NCBI RefSeq assembly: GCF_964204645.1
Contig: NC_134036.1
Location: 7,426,704-7,490,703 of the forward strand
Reading direction: 5' to 3'
DNA length: 64,000 bases
Source: Tubulanus polymorphus
Lineage: Eukaryota > Nemertea > Palaeonemertea > Tubulaniformes > Tubulanidae
The notes beneath the pieces are model-generated. The model saw only the letters and a list, made by a program, of their open reading frames with translations, had not been told where the DNA came from and searched no databases. A program made the position numbers and the translations under genes. Positions 1 to 13,256 of the stretch are shown here, in pieces; position 1 is the first letter of the stretch; each line of letters starts with the position of its first letter.

Positions 1-870
1 GGCCTTGATCAGCGTTACGACCCGGAGCATTGAGGGAGGGAGGGAGGGAGGCAGTAGGTCGGTCGTCCGTCCGTTTGTCAGTGTGCCGGCAGTGATGGTT
101 GTTCGAAAAAATGACTAAGGGCTGACCGGGCCTTGATCAGCGTTACGACCCGGCGCTGGTCAGGGCGGGAGGGAGGGAGGCAGTAGGTCGGTCGTCCATC
201 CGTTCGTCAGTGTGCCGGCGGTGGTAGTTCGAAAAACGACTAAGTGCTGACCGGGCCATGATCAGCGTTACGACCCGGTGCAGTGAGGGAGGGAGGGAGG
301 CACTAGGACAGTCGTCCGCCCGTTAGTCAGTGTGTCGGCGGTTGTTGTTCGAAAAACGACTAAGTGCTGACCGGGCCTTGATCAGCGTTACGACCCGGTG
401 CAGTGAGGGAGGGAGGGAGGCAGTAGGTCGGTCGTCCGTCCGTTTGTCAGTGTGCCGGCAGTGATGGTTGTTCGAAAAACGACTAAGTGCTGACCGGGCC
501 TTGATCAGCGTTACGACCCGGTGCAGTGAGGGAGGGAGGGAGGCAGTAGGTTGTTCGTCCGTCCGTTCGTCAGTGTGCCGGCGGTGGTTGTTCGAAAAAT
601 GACTAAGGGCTGACCGGGCCTTGATCAGCGTTACGACCCGGAGCATTGAGGGAGGGAGGGAGGCAGTAGGTCGGTCGTCCATCCGTTCGTCAGTGTGCCG
701 GCGGTGGTAGTTCGAAAAACGACTAAGTGCTGACCGGGCCTAGATCAGCGTTACGACCCGGTGCAGTGAGGGAGGGAGGGAGGCAGTAGGTCGGTCGTCC
801 GTCCGGTCGTCAGTGTGCCGGCGGTGGTTGTTCGAAAAACGACTAAGTGCTGACCGGGCCATGAACAGCG

Positions 871-3181
871 TTACGACCCGGCACCGGTCAGGAAGGGAGG
901 GAGGGTGGCAGTAGGTCGGTCGTCCGTCCGTTCGTCAGTGTGCCGGCGGTGGTTGTTCGAAAAACGACTTAGTGCTGACCGGGCCTTGATCAGCGTTACG
1001 ACCCGGAGCAGTGAGGGAGGGAGGGAGGCAGTAGGTCGGTCGTCCGTCCGTTCGCCAGTGAGCCGGCGGTGGTTGTTCGAAAAACGACTAAGTGCTGACT
1101 GGGCCTTGATCAGCGTTACGACCCGGAGCATTGAGGGAGGGAGGGAGGCAGTAGGTCGGTCGTCCGTCCGTTTGTCAGTGTGCCGGCAGTGATGGTTGTT
1201 CGAAAAACGACTAAGGGCTGACCGGGCCATGAACAGCGTTACGACCCGGCACCGGTCAGGAAGGGAGGGAGGGTGGCAGTAGGTCGGTCGTCCGTCCGTT
1301 CGTCAGTGTGCCGGCGGTGGTTGTTCGAAAAACGACTAAGTGCTGACCGGGCCTTGATCAGCGTTACGACCCGGTGCAGTGAGGGAGGGAGGGAGGCAGT
1401 AGGTCGGTCGTCCGTCCGTTCGTCAGTGTGCCGGCGGTGGTTGTTCGAAAAACGCCTAAGTGCTGACCGGATCTTGATCAGCGTTACGACCCGGTGCAGT
1501 GAGGGAGGGAGGGAGGGAGGCAGTAGGTCGGTCGTCCATCCGTTCGTCAGTGTGCCGGCGGTGGTTGTTCGAAAAACGACTAAGTGCTGACCGGGCCTTG
1601 ATCAGCGTTACGACCCGGTGCAGTGAGGGAGGGAGGGAGGGAGGCAGTAGGTCGGTCGTCCATCCGTTCGTCAGTGTGCCGGCGGTGGTAGTTCGAAAAA
1701 CGACTAAGTGCTGACCGGGCCTTGATCAGCGTTACGACCCGGTGCAGTGAGTGAGGGAGGGAGGCAGTAGGTCGGTCGTCCATCCGTTCGTCAGTGTGCC
1801 GGCGGGGGTAGTTCGAAAAACGACTAAGTGCTGACCGGGCCTTGATCAGCGTTACGACCCGGTGCAGTGAGGGAGGGAGGGAGGCAGTAGGTCGGTCGTC
1901 CGTCCGTTCGTCAGTGTGCCGGCGGTGGTTGTTCGAAAAACGACTATGTGCTGACCGGGCCTTGATCAGCGTTACGACCCGGTGCAGTTAGGGAGGGAGG
2001 GAGGGAGGCAGTAGGTCCGTCGTCCGCCCGTTAGTCAGTGTGTCGGCGGTTGTTGTTCGAAAAACGACTAAGTGCTGACCGGGCCATGAACAGCGTTACG
2101 ACCCGGCACCGGTCAGGAAGGGAGGGAGGGTGGCAGTAGGACGGTCGTCCGTTCGTTCGTCAGTGTGCCGGCGGTGGTAGTTCGAAAAACGACTAAGTGC
2201 TGACCGGGCCTTGATCAGCGTTACGACCCGGTGCAGTGAGGGAGGGAGGGAGGCAGTAGGTCGGTCGTCCATCCGTTCGTCAGTGTGCCGGCGGTGGTAG
2301 TTCGAAAAACGACTAAGTGCTGACCGGGCCTTGATCAGCGTTACGACCCGGTGCAGTGAGGGAGGGAGGGAGGCAGTAGGTCGGTCGTCCGTCCGTTCGT
2401 CAGTGTGCCGGCGGTGGTTGTTCGAAAAACGACTATGTGCTGACCGGGCCTTGATCAGCGTTACGACCCGGTGCAGTTAGGGAGGGAGGGAGGGAGGAAC
2501 TAGGACAGTCGTCCGCCCGTTAGTCAGTGTGTCGGCGGTTGTTGTTCGAAAAACGACTAAGTGCTGACCGGGCCATGAACAGCGTTACGACCCGGCACCG
2601 GTCAGGAAGGGAGGGAGGGTGGCAGTAGGTCGGTCGTCCGTTCGTTGGTCAGTGTGCCGGCGGTGGTAGTTCGAAAAACGACTAAGTGCTGACCGGGCCT
2701 TGATCAGCGTTACGACCCGGTGCAGTGAGGCAGGGTGGGAGGCAGTAGGTCGGTCGTCCGTCCGTTCGTCAGTGTGCCGGCGGTGGTAGTTCGAAAAACG
2801 ACTAAGTGCTGACCGGGCCATGAACAGCGTTACGACCCGGCACCGGTCAGGAAGGGAGGGAGGGTGGCAGTAGGTCGGTCGTCCATCCGTTCGTCAGTGT
2901 GCCGGCGGTGGTAGTTCGAAAAACGACTAAGTGCTGACCGGGCCTTGATCAGCGTTACGACCCGGTACAGTGAGGGAGGGAGGGAGGCAGTAGGTCGGTC
3001 GTCCGTCCGTTCGTCAGTGTGCCGGCGGTGGTTGTTCGAAAAACGACTAAGTGCTGACCGGGTTATGATCAGCGTTACGACCCGGTGCAGTGAGGGAGGG
3101 AGGGAGGGAGGCAGTAGGTCGGTCGTCCATCCGTTCGTCAGTGTGCCGGCGATGGTTGTTCGAAAAACGACTAAGTGCTGA
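871..3181 (+). repeat. Satellite block A, copy 1
   Basis: This run of monomers recurs at 5274-7340. The offset is 4403 bp for 871 to about 1430 and 4159 bp from about 1740 onward, so the later copy lacks 244 bp (two monomers). Rare private variants such as GCCAGTGAGCCGG and GGCGGGGGTAG occur at matching places, which shows segment duplication, not merely shared consensus. Confidence 0.8.
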
Positions 3182-5273
3182 CCGGGCCTTGATCAGCGTT
3201 ACGACCCGGTGCAGTGAGGGAGGGAGGGAGGGAGGCAGTAGGTCGGTCGTCCATCCGTTCGTCAGTGTGCCGGCGGTGGTTGTTCGAAAAACGACTAAGT
3301 GCTGACCGGGCCATGATCAGCGTTACGACCCGGTGCAGTGAGGGAGGGAGGGAGGCACTAGGACAGTCGTCCGCCCGTTAGTCAGTGTGTCGGCGGTTGT
3401 TGTTCGAAAAACGACTAAGTGCTGACCGGGCCATGAACAGCGTTACGACCCGGCACCGGTCAGGGAGGATGGGAGGGAGGCAGTAGGTCGGTCGTCCGTC
3501 CGTTCGTCATTGTGCCGGCGGTGGTTGTTCGAAAAACGACTAAGTGCTGAGCGGGCCTTGATCAGCGTTACGACCCGGTGCAGTGAGGGAGGGAGGGAGG
3601 CACTAGGACAGTCGTCCGCCCGTTAGTCAGTGTGTCGGCGGTTGTTGTTCGAAAAACGACTAAGTGCTGACCGGGCCTTGATCAGCGTTACGACCCGGCA
3701 CCGGTCAGGGAGGGAGGGAGGGAGGCAGTAGGTCGGTCGTCCGTCCGTTCGTCAGTGTGCCGCTGGTGGTTGTTCGAAAAACGACTAAGTTCTGACCGGG
3801 CCTTGATCAGCGTTACGACCCGGAGCATTGAGGGAGGGAGGGAGGCAGTAGGTCGGTCGTCCGTCCGTTTGTCAGTGTGCCGGCAGTGATGGTTGTTCGA
3901 AAAAATGACTAAGGGCTGACCGGGCCTTGATCAGCGTTACGACCCGGCGCTGGTCAGGGCGGGAGGGAGGGAGGCAGTAGGTCGGTCGTCCATCCGTTCG
4001 TCAGTGTGCCGGCGGTGGTAGTTCGAAAAACGACTAAGTACTGACCGGGCCTAGATCAGCGTTACGACCCGGTGCAGTGAGGGAGGGAGGGAGGCAGTAG
4101 GTCGGTCGTCCGTCCGGTCGTCAGTGTGCCGGCGGTGGTTGTTCGAAAAACGACTAAGTGCTGACCGGGCCATGATCAGCGTTACGACCCGGTGCAGTGA
4201 GGGAGGGAGGGAGGAACTAGGACAGTCGTCCGCCCGTTAGTCAGTGTGTCGGCGGTTGTTGTTCGAAAAACGACTAAGTGCTGACCGGGCCTTGATCAGC
4301 GTTACGACCCGGCGCAGTGAGGGAGGGAGGGAGGGAGGCAGTAGGTCGGTCGTCCATCCGTTCGTCAGTGTGCCGGCGGTGGTTGTTCGAAAAACGACTA
4401 AGTGCTGACCGGGCCTTGATCAGCGTTACGACCCGGTGCAGTGAGGGAGGGAGGGAGGCAGTAGGTCGGTCGTCCATCCGTTCGTCAGTGTGCCGGCGGT
4501 GGTAGTTCGAAAAACGACTAAGTGCTGACCGGGCCTTGATCAGCGTTACGACCCGGTGCAGTGAGGGAGGGAGGGAGGGAGGCAGTAGGTCGGTCGTCCA
4601 TCCGTTCGTCAGTGTGCCGGCGGTGGTTGTTCGAAAAACGACTAAGTGCTGACCGGGCCATGATCAGCGTTACGACCCGGTGCAGTGAGGGAGGGAGGGA
4701 GGCACTAGGACAGTCGTCCGCCCGTTAGTCAGTGTGTCGGCGGTTGTTGTTCGAAAAACGACTAAGTGCTGACCGGGCCATGAACAGCGTTACGACCCGG
4801 CACCGGTCAGGGAGGGAGGCAGTAGGTCGGTCGTCCGTCCGTTCGTCATTGTGCCGGCGGTGGTAGTTCGAAAAACGACTAAGTGCTGACCGGGCCTTGA
4901 TCAGCGTTACGACCCGGAGCATTGAGGGAGGGAGGGAGGGAGGCAGTAGGTCGGTCGTCCGTCCGTTTGTCAGTGTGCCGGCAGCGATGGTTGTTCGAAA
5001 AATGACTAAGGGCTGACCGGGCCTTGATCAGCGTTACGACCCGGAGCATTGAGGGAGGGAGGGAGGCAGTAGGTCGGTCGTCCATCCGTTCGTCAGTGTG
5101 CCGGCGGTGGTAGTTCGAAAAACGACTAAGTGCTGACCGGGCCTAGATCAGCGTTACGACCCGGTGCAGTGAGGGAGGGAGGGAGGCAGTAGGTCGGTCG
5201 TCCGTCCGGTCGTCAGTGTGCCGGCGGTGGTTGTTCGAAAAACGACTAAGTGCTGACCGGGCCATGAACAGCG

Positions 5274-7340
5274 TTACGACCCGGCACCGGTCAGGAAGGG
5301 AGGGAGGGTGGCAGTAGGTCGGTCGTCCGTCCGTTCGTCAGTGTGCCGGCGGTGGTTGTTCGAAAAACGACTTAGTGCTGACCGGGCCTTGATCAGCGTT
5401 ACGACCCGGAGCAGTGAGGGAGGGAGGGAGGCAGTAGGTCGGTCGTCCGTCCGTTCGCCAGTGAGCCGGCGGTGGTTGTTCGAAAAACGACTAATTGCTG
5501 ACCGGGCCTTGATCAGCGTTACGACCCGGAGCATTGAGGGAGGGAGGGAGGCAGTAGGTCGGTCGTCCGTCCGTTTGTCAGTGTGCCGGCAGTGATGGTT
5601 GTTCGAAAAACGACTAAGGGCTGACCGGGCCATGAACAGCGTTACGACCCGGCACCGGTCAGGAAGGGAGGGAGGGTGGCAGTAGGTCGGTCGTCCGTCC
5701 GTTCGTCAGTGTGCCGGCGGTGGTTGTTCGAAAAACGACTAAGTGCTGACCGGGCCTTGATCAGCGTTACGACCCGGTGCAGTGAGGGAGGGAGGGAGGC
5801 AGTAGGTCGGTCGTCCGTCCGTTCGTCAGTGTGCCGGCGGTGGTTGTTCGAAAAACGACTAAGTGCTGACCGGGCCTTGATCAGCGTTACGACCCGGTGC
5901 AGTGAGGGAGGGAGGGAGGCAGTAGGTCGGTCGTCCATCCGTTCGTCAGTGTGCCGGCGGGGGTAGTTCGAAAAACGACTAAGTGCTGACCGGGCCTTGA
6001 TCAGCGTTACGACCCGGTGCAGTGAGGGAGGGAGGGAGGCAGTAGGTCGGTCGTCCGTCCGTTCGTCAGTGTGCCGGCGGTGGTTGTTCGAAAAACGACT
6101 ATGTGCTGACCGGGCCTTGATCAGCGTTACGACCCGGTGCAGTTAGGGAGGGAGGGAGGGAGGCAGTAGGTCCGTCGTCCGCCCGTTAGTCAGTGTGTCG
6201 GCGGTTGTTGTTCGAAAAACGACTAAGTGCTGACCGGGCCATGAACAGCGTTACGACCCGGCACCGGTCAGGAAGGGAGGGAGGGTGGCAGTAGGACGGT
6301 CGTCCGTTCGTTCGTCAGTGTGCCGGCGGTGGTAGTTCGAAAAACGACTAAGTGCTGACCGGGCCTTGATCAGCGTTACGACCCGGTGCAGTGAGGGAGG
6401 GAGGGAGGGAGGCAGTAGGTCGGTCGTCCATCCATTCGTCAGTGTGCCGGCGGTGGTAGTTCGAAAAACGACTAAGTGCTGACCGGGCCTTGATCAGCGT
6501 TACGACCCGGTGCAGTGAGGGAGGGAGGGAGGCAGTAGGTCGGTCGTCCGTCCGTTCGTCAGTGTGCCGGCGGTGGTTGTTCGAAAAACGACTATGTGCT
6601 GACCGGGCCTTGATCAGCGTTACGACCCGGTGCAGTTAGGGAGGGAGGGAGGGAGGAACTAGGACAGTCGTCCGCCCGTTAGTCAGTGTGTCGGCGGTTG
6701 TTGTTCGAAAAACGACTAAGTGCTGACCGGGCCATGAACAGCGTTACGACCCGGCACCGGTCAGGAAGGGAGGGAGGGTGGCAGTAGGTCGGTCGTCCGT
6801 TCGTTGGTCAGTGTGCCGGCGGTGGTAGTTCGAAAAACGACTAAGTGCTGACCGGGCCTTGATCAGCGTTACGACCCGTTGCAGTGAGGCAGGGTGGGAG
6901 GCAGTAGGTCGGTCGTCCGTCCGTTCGTCAGTGTGCCGGCGGTGGTAGTTCGAAAAACGACTAAGTGCTGACCGGGCCATGAACAGCGTTACGACCCGGC
7001 ACCGGTCAGGAAGGGAGGGAGGGTGGCAGTAGGTCGGTCGTCCATCCGTTCGTCAGTGTGCCGGCGGTGGTAGTTCGAAAAACGACTAAGTGCTGACCGG
7101 GCCTTGATCAGCGTTACGACCCGGTACAGTGAGGGAGGGAGGGAGGCAGTAGGTCGGTCGTCCGTCCGTTCGTCAGTGTGCCGGCGGTGGTTGTTCGAAA
7201 AACGACTAAGTGCTGACCGGGTTATGATCAGCGTTACGACCCGGTGCAGTGAGGGAGGGAGGGAGGGAGGCAGTAGGTCGGTCGTCCGTCCGTTCGTCAG
7301 TGTGCCGGCGGTGGTAGTTCGAAAAACGACTAAGTGCTGA
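5274..7340 (+). repeat. Satellite block A, copy 2 (two monomers shorter)
   Basis: This matches 871-3181 variant by variant, with a 244-bp loss near 5900. Its start (5274) also recurs at 8587, 3313 bp further on, so the same start has been copied three times. Confidence 0.8.
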
Positions 7341-8586
7341 CCGGGCCTTGATCAGCGTTACGACCCGGAGCATTGAGGGAGGGAGGGAGGGAGGCAGTAG
7401 GTCGGTCGTCCGTCCGTTTGTCAGTGTGCCGGCAGTGATGGTTGTTCGAAAAAATGACTAAGGGCTGACCGGGCCTTGATCAGCGTTACGACCCGGCGCT
7501 GGTCAGGGCGGGAGGGAGGGAGGCAGTAGGTCGGTCGTCCATCCGTTCGTCAGTGTGCCGGCGGTGGTAGTTCGAAAAACGACTAAGTGCTGACCGGGCC
7601 TAGATCAGCGTTACGACCCGGTGCAGTGAGGGAGGGAGGGAGGCAGTAGGTCGGTCGTCCGTCCGGTCGTCAATGTGCTGGCGGTGGTTGTTCGAAAAAC
7701 GACTAAGTGCTGACCGGGCCATGATCAGCGTTACGACCCGGTGCAGTGAGGGAGGGAGGGAGGAACTAGGACAGTCGTCCGCCCGTTAGTCAGTGTGTCG
7801 GCGGTTGTTGTTCGAAAAACGACTAAGTGCTGACCGGGCCATGAACAGCGTTACGACCCGGCACCGGTCAGGAAGGGAGGGAGGGTGGCAGTAGGTCGGT
7901 CGTCCGTTCGTTGGTCAGTGTGCCGGCGGTGGTAGTTCGAAAAACGACTAAGTGCTGACCGGGCCTTGATCAGCGTTACGACCCGGAGCATTGAGGGAGG
8001 GAGGGAGGCAGTAGGTCGGTCGTCCGTCCGTTTGTCAGTGTGCCGGCAGTGATGGTTGTTCGAAAAACGACTAAGGGCTGACCGGGCCTTAATCAGCGTT
8101 ACGACCCGGCGCTGGTCAGGGAGGGAGGGAGGGAGGCAGTAGGTCGGTCGTCCATCCGTTCGTCAGTGTGCCGGCAGTGATGGTTGTTCGAAAAACGACT
8201 AAGTGCTGACCGGGCCTTGATCAGCGTTACGACCCGGTGCAGTGAGGGAGGGAGGGAGGCAGTAGGTTGTTCGTCCGTCCGTTCGTCAGTGTGCCGGCGG
8301 TGGTTGTTCGAAAAACGACTAAGTGCTGACCGGGCCTTGATCAGCGTTACGACCCGGTGCAGTGAGGGAGGGAGGGAGGCAGTAGGTTGGTCGTCCATCC
8401 GTTCGTCAGTGTGCCGGCGGTGGTAGTTCGAAAAACGACTAAGTGCTGACCGGGCCTAGATCAGCGTTACGACCCGGTGCAGTGAGGGAGGGAGGGAGGC
8501 AGTAGGTCGGTCGTCCGTCCGGTCGTCAGTGTGCCGGCGGTGGTTGTTCGAAAAACGACTAAGTGCTGACCGGGCCATGAACAGCG

Positions 8587-9306
8587 TTACGACCCGGCAC
8601 CGGTCAGGAAGGGAGGGAGGGTGGCAGTAGGTCGGTCGTCCGTCCGTTCGTCAGTGTGCCGGCGGTGGTTGTTCGAAAAACGACTTAGTGCTGACCGGGC
8701 CTTGATCAGCGTTACGACCCGGAGCAGTGAGGGAGGGAGGGAAGCAGTAGGTCGGTCGTCCGTCCGTTCGCCAGTGAGCCGGCGGTGGTTGTTCGAAAAA
8801 CGACTAAGTGCTGACCGGGCCTTGATCAGCGTTACGACCCGGAGCATTGAGGGAGGGAGGGAGGCAGTAGGTCGGTCGTCCGTCCGTTTGTCAGTGTGCC
8901 GGCAGTGATGGTTGTTCGAAAAACGACTAAGGGCTGACCGGGCCATGAACAGCGTTACGACCCGGCACCGGTCAGGAAGGGAGGGAGGGTGGCAGTAGGT
9001 CGGTCGTCCGTCCGTTCGTCAGTGTGCCGGCGGTGGTTGTTCGAAAAACGACTAAGTGCTGACCGGGCCTTGATCAGCGTTACGACCCGGTGCAGTGAGG
9101 GAGGGAGGGAGGCAGTAGGTCGGTCGTCCGTCCGTTCGTCAGTGTGCCGGCGGTGGTTGTTCGAAAAACGCCTAAGTGCTGACCGGATCTTGATCAGCGT
9201 TACGACCCGGTGCAGTGAGGGAGGGAGGGAGGGAGGCAGTAGGTCGGTCGTCCATCCGTTCGTCAGTGTGCCGGCGGTGGTTGTTCGAAAAACGACTAAG
9301 TGCTGA
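8587..9306 (+). repeat. Satellite block A, partial third copy
   Basis: This is colinear with 871-1590 at an offset of 7716 bp. It includes the rare AAAAACGCCTAAG and GACCGGATCTTG variants near 9170-9190, also seen near 1450-1475. Confidence 0.75.
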
Positions 9307-10560
9307 CCGGGCCTTGATCAGCGTTACGACCCGGTGCAGTGAGGGAGGGAGGGAGGCAGTAGGTCGGTCGTCCGTCCGTTCGTCAGTGTGCCGGCGGTGG
9401 TTGTTCGAAAAACGACTAAGTGCTGACCGGGCCTTGATCAGCGTTACGACCCGGCACCGGTCAGGGAGGGAGGGAGGGAGGCAGTAGGTCGGTCGTCCGT
9501 CCGTCCGTTCGTCATTGTGCCGGCGGTGATTGTTCGAAAAACGACTAAGTGCTGACCGGGCCTTAATCAGCGTTACGACCAGGCACCGGTCAGGGAGGGA
9601 GGGAGGGAGGCAGTAGGTCGGTCGTCCATCCGTTCGTCAGTGTGCCGGCGGTGGTAGTTCGAAAAACGACTAAGTGCTGACCGGGCCTAGATCAGCGTTA
9701 CGACCCGTTGCAGTGAGGGAGGGAGGGAGGCAGTAGGTCGGTCGTCCGTCCGGTCGTCAGTGTGCCGGCGGTGGTTGTTCGAAAAACGACTAAGTGCTGA
9801 CCGGGCCTTGATCAGCGTTACGACCCGGTGCAGTGAGGGAGGGAGGGAGGCACTAGGACAGTCGTCCGCCCGTTAGTCAGTGTGTCGGCGGTTGTTGTTC
9901 GAAAAACGACTAAGTGCTGACCGGGCCATGAACAGCGTTACGACCCGGCACCGGTCAGGAAGGGAGGGAGGGTGGCAGTAGGTCGGTCGTCCGTCCGTTC
10001 GTCAGTGTGCCGGCGGTGGTTGTTCGAAAAACGAATAAGTGCTGACCGGGCCTTAATCAGCGTTACGACCCGGCACCGGTCAGGGAGGGAGGGAGGGAGG
10101 CAGTAGGTCGGTCGTCCGTCCGTTCGTCATTGTGCCGGCGGTGATAGTTCGAAAAACGACTAAGTGCTGACCGGGCCTTGATCAGCGTTACGACCCGGTG
10201 CAGTGAGGGAGGGAGGGAGGGAGGAACTAGGACAGTCGTCCGCCCGTTAGTCAGTGTGTCGGCGGTTGTTGTTCGAAAAACGACTAAGTGCTGACCGGGC
10301 CATGAACAGCGTTACGACCCGGCACCGGTCAGGAAGGGAGGGAGGGTGGCAGTAGGTCGGTCGTCCGTTCGTTGGTCAGTGTGCCGGCGGTGGTAGTTCG
10401 AAAAACGACTAAGTGCTGACCGGGCCTTGATCAGCGTTACGACCCGGTGCAGTGAGGGAGGGAGGGAGGGAGGCAGTAGGTCGGTCGTCCGTCCGTTCGT
10501 CAGTGTGCCGGCGGTGGTAGTTCGAAAAACGACTAAGTGCTGACCGGGCCATGAACAGCG

Positions 10561-13256
10561 TTACGACCCGGCACCGGTCAGGAAGGGAGGGAGGGTGGCA
10601 GTAGGTCGGTCGTCCATCCGTTCGTCAGTGTGCCGGCGGTGGTAGTTCGAAAAACGACTAAGTGCTGACCGGGCCTTGATCAGCGTTACGACCCGGCACA
10701 GTGAGGGAGGGAGGGAGGCAGTAGGTCGGTCGTCCGTCCGTTCGTCAGTGTGCCGGCGGTGGTTGTTCGAAAAACGACTAAGTGCTGACCGGGTCATGAT
10801 CAGCGTTACGACCCGGTGCAGTGAGGGAGGGAGGGAGGGAGGCAGTAGGTCGGTCGTCCATCCGTTCGTCAGTGTGCCGGCGATGGTTGTTCGAAAAACG
10901 ACGAAGTGCTGACCGGGCCTTGATCAGCGTTACGACCCGGTGCAGTGAGGGAGGGAGGGAGGCACTAGGACAGTCGTCCGCCCGTTAGTCAGTGTGCCGG
11001 CGGTGGTTGTTCGAAAAACGACTAAGTGCTGACCGGGCCTTGATCAGCGTTACGACCCGGCACCGGTCAGGGAGGGAGGGAGGGAGGCAGTAGGTCGGTC
11101 GTCCGTCCGTTCGTCACTGTGCCGGCGGTGGTAGTTCGAAAAACGACTAAGTGCTGACCGGGCCTTGATCAGCGTTACGACCCGGAGCATTGAGGGAGGG
11201 AGGGAGGCAGTAGGTCGGTCGTCCGTCCGTTTGTCAGTGTGCCGGCAGTGATGGTTGTTCGAAAAAATGACTAAGGGCTGACCGGGCCTTGATCAGCGTT
11301 ACGACCCGGCGCTGGTCAGGGCGGGAGGGAGGGAGGCAGTAGGTCGGTCGTCCATCCGTTCGTCAGTGTGCCGGCGGTGGTAGTTCGAAAAACGACTAAG
11401 TGCTGACCGGGCCTAGATCAGCGTTACGACCCGGTGCAGTGAGGGAGGGAGGGAGGCAGTAGGTCGGTCGTCCGTCCGGTCGTCAATGTGCTGGCGGTGG
11501 TTGTTCGAAAAACGACTAAGTGCTGACCGGGCCTTGATCAGCGTTACGACCCGGTGCAGTGAGGGAGGGAGGGAGGAACTAGGACAGTCGTCCGCCCGTT
11601 AGTCAGTGTGTCGGCGGTTGTTGTTCGAAAAACGACTAAGTGCTGACCGGGCCATGAACAGCGTTACGACCCGGCACCGGTCAGGAAGGGAGGGAGGGTG
11701 GCAGTAGGTCGGTCGTCCGTTCGTTGGTCAGTGTGCCGGCGGTGGTAGTTCGAAAAACGACTAAGTGCTGACCGGGCCTTGATCAGCGTTACGACCCGGT
11801 GCAGTGAGGGAGGGAGGGAGGTAGTAGGTCGGTCGTCCGTCCGTTCGTCAGTGTGCCGGCGGTGGTAGTTCGAAAAACGACTAAGTGCTGACCGGGCCAT
11901 GAACAGCGTTACGACCCGGCACCGGTCAGGAAGGGAGGGAGGGTGGCAGTAGGTCGGTCGTCCATCCGTTCGTCAGTGTGCCGGCGGTGGTAGTTCGAAA
12001 AACGACTAAGTGCTGACCGGGCCTTGATCAGCGTTACGACCCGGTACAGTGAGGGAGGGAGGGAGGCAGTAGGTCGGTCGTCCGTCCGTTCGTCAGTTTG
12101 CCGGCGGTGGTTGTTCGAAAAACGACTAAGTGCTGACCGGGTCATGATCAGCGTTACGACCCGGTGCAGTGAGGGAGGGAGGGAGGGAGGCAGTAGGTCG
12201 GTCGTCCATCCGTTCGTCAGTGTGCCGGCGATGGTTGTTCGAAAAACGACTAATTGCTGACCGGGCCTTGATCAGCGTTACGACCCGGTGCAGTGAGGGA
12301 GGGAGGGAGGCACTAGGACAGTCGTCCGCCCGTTAGTCAGTGTGCCGGCGGTGGTTGTTCGAAAAACGACTAAGTGCTGACCGGGCCTTGATCAGCGTTA
12401 CGACCCGGCACCGGTCAGGGAGGGAGGGAGGGAGGCAGTAGGTCGGTCGTCCGTCCGTTCGTCACTGTGCCGGCGGTGGTAGTTCGAAAAACGACTAAGT
12501 GCTGACCGGGCCTTGATCAGCGTTACGACCCGGAGCTTTGAGGGAGGGAGGGAGGCAGTAGGTCGGTCGTCCGTCCGTTTGTCAGTGTGCCGGCAGTGAT
12601 GGTTGTTCGAAAAAATGACTAAGGGCTGACCGGGCCTTGATCAGCGTTACGACCCGGCGCTGGTCAGGGCGGGAGGGAGGGAGGCAGTAGGTCGGTCGTC
12701 CATCCGTTCGTCAGTGTGCCGGCGGTGGTAGTTCGAAAAACGACTAAGTGCTGACCGGGCCTAGATCAGCGTTACGACCCTGTGCAGTGAGGGAGGGAGG
12801 GAGGCAGTAGGTCGGTCGTCCGTCCGGTCGTCAGTGTGCCGGCGGTGGTTGTTCGAAAAACGACTAAGTGCTGACCGGGCCATGATCAGCGTTACGACCC
12901 GGTGCAGTGAGGGTGGGAGGGAGGAACTAGGACAGTCGTCCGCCCGTTAGTCAGTGTGTCGGCGGTTGTTGTTCGAAAAACGACTAAGTGCTGACCGGGC
13001 CATGAACAGCGTTACGACCCGGCACCGGTCAGATAGGGAGGGAGGGTGGCAGTAGGTCGGTCGTCCGTTCGTTGGTCAGTGTGCCGGCGGTGGTAGCTCG
13101 AAAAACGACTAAGTGCTGACCGGGCCTTGATCATTGTTACGACCCGGTGCAGTGAGGGAGGGAGGGAGGCAGTAGGTCGGTCGTCCGTCCGTTCGTCAGT
13201 GTGCCGGCGGTGGTAGTTCGAAAAACGACTAAGTGCTGACCGGGCCATGAACAGCG
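10561..13256 (+). repeat. Higher-order repeat, 1348 bp x2 (unit I)
   Basis: A fixed monomer order (two CACCGGTCAGG-type monomers, GTACAGTGAGG or GCACAGTGAGG, GGGTCATGATCAGC and so on) restarts at 10561, 11909 and 13257, so the repeat length is 1348 bp or about 11 monomers. The same spacing is kept in unit III (33643, 34991, 36339). Confidence 0.75.
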
